Below, piece after piece: positions 60,509-64,000 of a stretch of DNA of 64,000 nucleotides. The notes under the pieces are model-generated. The model did no database searches. It was not told the origin of the DNA and saw only the letters and a program-made list of their open reading frames with translations. Positions within the stretch are counted from its first letter, which is position 1; every line of letters starts with the position of its first letter. The translations under genes and the position numbers were made by a program. The stretch comes from Leptidea sinapis (taxonomy: Eukaryota > Arthropoda > Insecta > Lepidoptera > Pieridae): NCBI RefSeq assembly GCF_905404315.1, contig NC_066291.1, forward strand, positions 11,247,501 through 11,311,500. The letters are read 5' to 3'.

Positions 60509-63235
60509 GTACTGTAAGCCCTGTACTTTCCCCGGGGCGTAAAAAGAATAGGGGAGTCCCAGGCCCATGGGTGTCGTAAGAGGCGACTAAGGGCTTTTTA
60601 GAAGTGGGAGAGTCACGCTGCCGTCTTATGACGTCAGCACAATCGGGCCAGACTCGTCCGGGTTAATTACCACACTCGCACAGAATACCGGCGTGAAGTA
60701 GCGGCCTAGTGCCGCTATGTTTCGCATAGGTTAGTGTCGAGGACCGGAGGCTGAAATCGTAGTCTTGGGTGATTTCAACGGGCACAATGCCGAATGGCTT
60801 GAGTCGCCGACGCGGCTCCCGGATGTGGATAGCCACATGCCGTCCTTATTAGATCTTCTGCTGACTACACATCCCGATGGTTACCAGGTCTCTGTCGACG
60901 CCCCTCTCGGAACGTCCGACCATTGCCTGGTCAGGAGTGTAGTGCCTATCCGACGCCAACGTCGCAGACCACCAGCGACCTGCCGCGTTTGGCACTACAA
61001 GTCAGCAGATTGGGATAGGATGCGTTCCTTTTTTGCATCCTACCCTTGGGGCAAGGTTTGTTTCCCTTCGGATGATCCTAGTGCCTGCGCCGTTGCAGTA
61101 GCCGATGTGATACTGCAGGGCATGGATATTTTTATACCAAGCTCTGTAGTACCGATCGGTGGCAGATCACAGCCCTGGTTCGATGCGTCAGTTAAAGCAG
61201 CATCTGACTGCAAAAAACAGGCGTATCGAACTTGGGTTGCGGCGCTGGGCACAAAAGATTCAAACTGCATAGTTCTAAAGAGGAAATACAACCGTGCTTC
61301 CAGATTTTTTAAGCGGCAAATCGCCCGTGCAAAGTCAAAACACGTCGTCAAAATCGGCGAGCAGCTTTCCAGTTACCCGACCGGAACACGCAAGTTCTGG
61401 TCGTTGTCGAAAGCTGCTCTTGGTAACTTCAGCCAGCCGTCCATGCCGCCGTTGCACATGAGGAATGACACGCTGGCCCATACGGCATAAGAGAAAGCCG
61501 ATCTCCTGTGCGCTCTTTTCGCCTCCAACTCGACTCTTGACGACAACGGAAAAACACCGCCGACCATCCCGCGGTGTCAGAGCTCTATGCCTGAAGTACA
61601 GTTCAGACAGAAAACTGTTAGGCGAGCTCTGTTTTCGTTGGACGTCAGGAAGTCGAGCGGGCCGGATGGCATTTCTGCAATCGTGCTTAGAACGTGTGCC
61701 CCTGAGTTGACGCCGGTGCTAACGCGTTTATTCCGCTCTTATTCCAAAGGCGTAGTCCCTGACTCATGGAAGTCAGCCCTTGTCCATCCGATCCAAAAAA
61801 AAGGAGACAGTCCGGATCCGGCAAACTACAGGCCTATTGCTATTACCTCCCTGCTCTCCAAAATCATGGAGAGCATAATTAGCCGTCAGCTCTTGGTATA
61901 CCTAGAGGGTCACCAGTTGATCAACGACCGACAATACGGGTTTCACCATGGTCGGTCGGCAGGTGATCTTCTGGTATACCTAACACATAGATGGGCTGCG
62001 GCTATTGAAAGCAAGGGGGAAGGCCTGGCAGTTAGCCTGGATATAGCGAAGGCCTTTGATCGTGTATGGCACAAGGCGCTCCTCTCAAAACTTCCATCAT
62101 TTGGGCTTCCCGAGAGCTTGTGCAAGTGGACCTCCAGCTTCCTCACTGGGCGTAGCATACAGGTCGTTGTCGACGGATATTGCTCGAACCCGAAGCCCGT
62201 GAATGCTAGAATGCCCCAAGGCTGTGTGCTATCTCCTACGCTGTTTCTTCTGCATATCAATGATATGTTGGACACCTCCAACATACATTGCTATGCGGAC
62301 GACAGCACTGGTGATGCCGTATACACGGGCCATGCAGGTCTCTCTCGGGAAAACGTCGACCAGTGCCGGGAGAAACTTGTGTCTTCTATCGAGTCCTCTC
62401 TCGAGAAGGTCGTGGAATGGGGTAAATTGAACCTTGTGCAATTTAACCCCCAGAAGACTCAAGTTTGCGCGTTTACCACTAAAAAAACCCCATTTGTCGT
62501 ATCACCGCTCTTCGAGAATACTTCTCTTAAAGCCGCGCCTAGTATCGGAATACTGGGTTTCGAAATCTCGAGCGATTGTCAATTCCGTGGCCATCTGGAG
62601 GGCAAAGCCAAATTGGCTTCGAATAAGCTGGGCGTCATCAATAGAGCACGGCAATACTTCAAGCCGGCCCACATTCTAGCGCTCTACAAAGCGCAGGTCT
62701 GGCCACACATGGAGTATTGCTGTCATCTCTGGTCTGGCGCACCCCAGTATCTGCTCGATCCATTTGACCGCGTGCAACGTAGAGCAGCTCGAATTGTCGG
62801 GGACTCAGTGCTCTGTGAACGGCTGGATCTCTTGGCGTTGCGTAGAGACGTCGCTTCATTGTGTGTCTTCTACCGCATTTATCACGGGGAGTTTTCCGAA
62901 GAGCTGTTTAACCTGATTCCTGCCGCTGAATTCCACCTTCGCACGACACGCCACAAGTTAGGATTTTATCCCCACCATCTGGATGTGTGGCGGTCCTCCA
63001 CAGTGCGGTTTTCAAGGAGCTTTCTCCCTCGTACTACAAAGCTATGGAATGAGCTTCCTTGTGCGGTGTTTCCGGGACAATACGACATGGGTACCTTCAA
63101 AAAAAGCGCGTACACCTTCCTTAAAGGCCGGCAACGCTCTTGTGATTCCTCTGGTGTTGCAAGAGAATGTGGGCGGCGGTGATCACTTAACACCAGGTGA
63201 CCCGTACGCTCGTTTGTCCTCCTATTCCATAAAAA
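60509..63235 (+). mobile_element. CR1/Jockey-type LINE, nearly complete, 2.7 kb
   Basis: Runs from a leader (60509-60734, with catgggtgtcgtaagaggcg and tcacgctgccgtcttatgac) to the tail ccataaaaa. Flanked by a 5-bp duplication, agact (60504-60508 and 63236-63240). The leader joins directly to the second half of the endonuclease, so the ORF1 region and endonuclease start are missing; the copy is internally deleted rather than simply 5'-truncated. It is the reference for about nine other fragments in the window. Confidence 0.88.
60735..63182 (+). pseudogene. CR1-type ORF2: partial endonuclease, RT, C-terminus; one stop
   Basis: One frame throughout, closed only by TAA at 61488-61490, which splits it into 60735-61487 and 61491-63182. 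The endonuclease part has LGDFNGHNAEW and APLGTSDHCLVRSVV; a piece between them seems deleted, as the text passes from ESPTR directly to LPDVDSHMPSLLDLLL. RT (counted from the ATG at 61587): SSGPDGISAIVL (23-34), KKGDSPDPANYRPIAITSL (71-89), SLDIAKAFDRVWH (150-162), MPQGCVLSPTLF (209-220), YADDS (236-240). The C-terminus has EYCCHLWSGAP and a Leu/Arg-rich tail, ending TGA at 63180. Restored readthrough would not give a complete element because the first half of the endonuclease is absent. Confidence 0.9.
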
Positions 63236-63285
63236 AGACTAACGAACAGTAATTCATTTTTATATATACAGATAATATAAAAAAA

Positions 63286-63850
63286 AATCTGAATAATAAG
63301 ATGAAAATCACATTTCTCATTAAATTATATAAAACACGGCTGGAAGCTAATTCATTGATGCTAAATAAAAAAGAAATTGTGCGCATTGAGATCATAGCAT
63401 GAGAAATGAAGCGAATAATTAAACGTCTAAGGCTTAATGTTCAGTCCACTGCACCTAATTATATTCAAAGTCAGTGTGTGAATAGACAAGGTAGGATGGC
63501 AAGTCGGTCGCTCCTGTCACGCACGCCCGCTAAGTTTCTTCAGCAAGACAGTCACTTAGCATTGTTCTCACTACAGTCTTTGTAAATACAATACATTTCT
63601 CTCAAATACTGTACCTACTGATCGATACTCGAACTTGTGCATAATGATGTGTTGTGTCCGTCTTCGAGACCACGTACGAGGCTTTGTGTCTTAATTACAA
63701 ACGTCTATTGTAAAACAGATCTTATAAGTTAAGCTACCTAGAAAATAATTGTAATAAAATATCAATATATTTTATTTTAAATCAGAATAATTAAAAGAAA
63801 AATAATATAAATTTAATTTTGCTTAATTGAGACAGCACTTGGTGTGGATT
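63286..63850. other. Intergenic
   Basis: AT-rich; a less AT-rich patch at 63480-63680 without a frame or repeat that I know. Confidence 0.4.
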
Positions 63851-64000
63851 TTTAACCGACTTCAAAAAAGGAGGAGGTTCTCAATTCGTCGGTTTTTTTT
63901 ATGTTTGTTACCTCAAAACTTTCGACTGGGTGAACCGATTTTGATAATTCTTTTTTTATTTGAAAGCTTGAAAAAATCTTTTACTTGTAATTTGGTCCAG
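63851..64000 (+). repeat. Dispersed lepidopteran repeat, cut by the window end
   Basis: aaccgacttcaaaaaaggag, ggttctcaattcgtcggtt (the two ends pair as a small hairpin), then cctcaaaactttcgactggg and gaaccgattttgataat. I know this as a very frequent lepidopteran repeat of uncertain class. It continues beyond 64000. Confidence 0.65.

Larger units (their letters stand above)
60148..63285 (+). repeat. RTE-like repeat interrupted by a CR1-type element
   Basis: 60148-60508 (actagctgacccgacagacg ... gttttagcgagact) continues at 63241-63285 (aacgaacagtaattcat, tatatatacagat). The junction agact occurs on both sides of the inserted element. Confidence 0.82.

Noticed and set aside
60765..60767. Start codon of the CR1-type endonuclease frame at 60765
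   Set aside because: The codon is TTG, and the conserved frame is already open upstream (from 60735), so this is not a true start.

Overview
This is eukaryotic nuclear DNA from an insect, most probably a moth or butterfly (Lepidoptera). The evidence is AT-rich sequence, GT-AG introns with short exons, insect-type orthologues (Acinus, cyclin Y, MALSU1, an XK-related protein), and repeat families that I know as typical of Lepidoptera: CR1/Jockey-type LINEs ending in a CCATAAAA tail, RTE-like repeats starting CTAGCTGACCC, a Dong-type element in a TAA array, and Penelope elements. The species cannot be named from the sequence.

Layout. 1-6400: a small three-exon SWIM-type zinc-finger gene (+), then the 5' part of Acinus (-), whose first four exons (one of them non-coding) lie here and whose last exon(s) are outside the window. 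6690-11990: a tangle of CR1-type fragments, including one copy nested inside another in opposite orientation, and a decayed non-LTR element of the restriction-like-endonuclease type (-). 12445-16084: two intact cellular genes in tail-to-tail arrangement, cyclin Y (+, one exon) and MALSU1/RsfS (-, three exons). 16600-19430: an old dispersed repeat carrying three successive insertions (RTE-like, hAT-like, and a 1.7-kb long-inverted-repeat element), readable because a second copy of the host repeat without them lies at 53110-53405. 20540-22375: a tandem repeat and a Penelope remnant with hammerhead-ribozyme-like motifs in both orientations. 23696-29057: a four-exon XK-related membrane protein gene (+), with Penelope, CR1 and MITE sequence in its introns. 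31270-40025: stacked retroelements (a LINE inside an RTE-like repeat, a deleted Ty3/Gypsy element with 33-bp tandem repeats in its LTRs, and a CR1 copy). 41436-45233: a 5'-truncated but uninterrupted Dong/R4-type retrotransposon lying between two very long ATT arrays. 45234-64000: no cellular gene that I can recognise; hAT, Tc1/mariner and mariner transposase remains, MITEs, AT-rich sequence, and a 2.7-kb CR1-type element inside an RTE-like repeat with a 5-bp target duplication.

The cellular genes have unrelated jobs: mRNA processing and apoptosis (Acinus, ASAP complex), Wnt/CDK signalling at the membrane (cyclin Y), mitochondrial ribosome assembly (MALSU1) and probable lipid scrambling (XKR). 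There is no operon logic. The main interest lies in the transposable elements: self-cleaving RNA motifs, a microsatellite-targeted retrotransposon, and insertions whose order and target duplications can be read directly.
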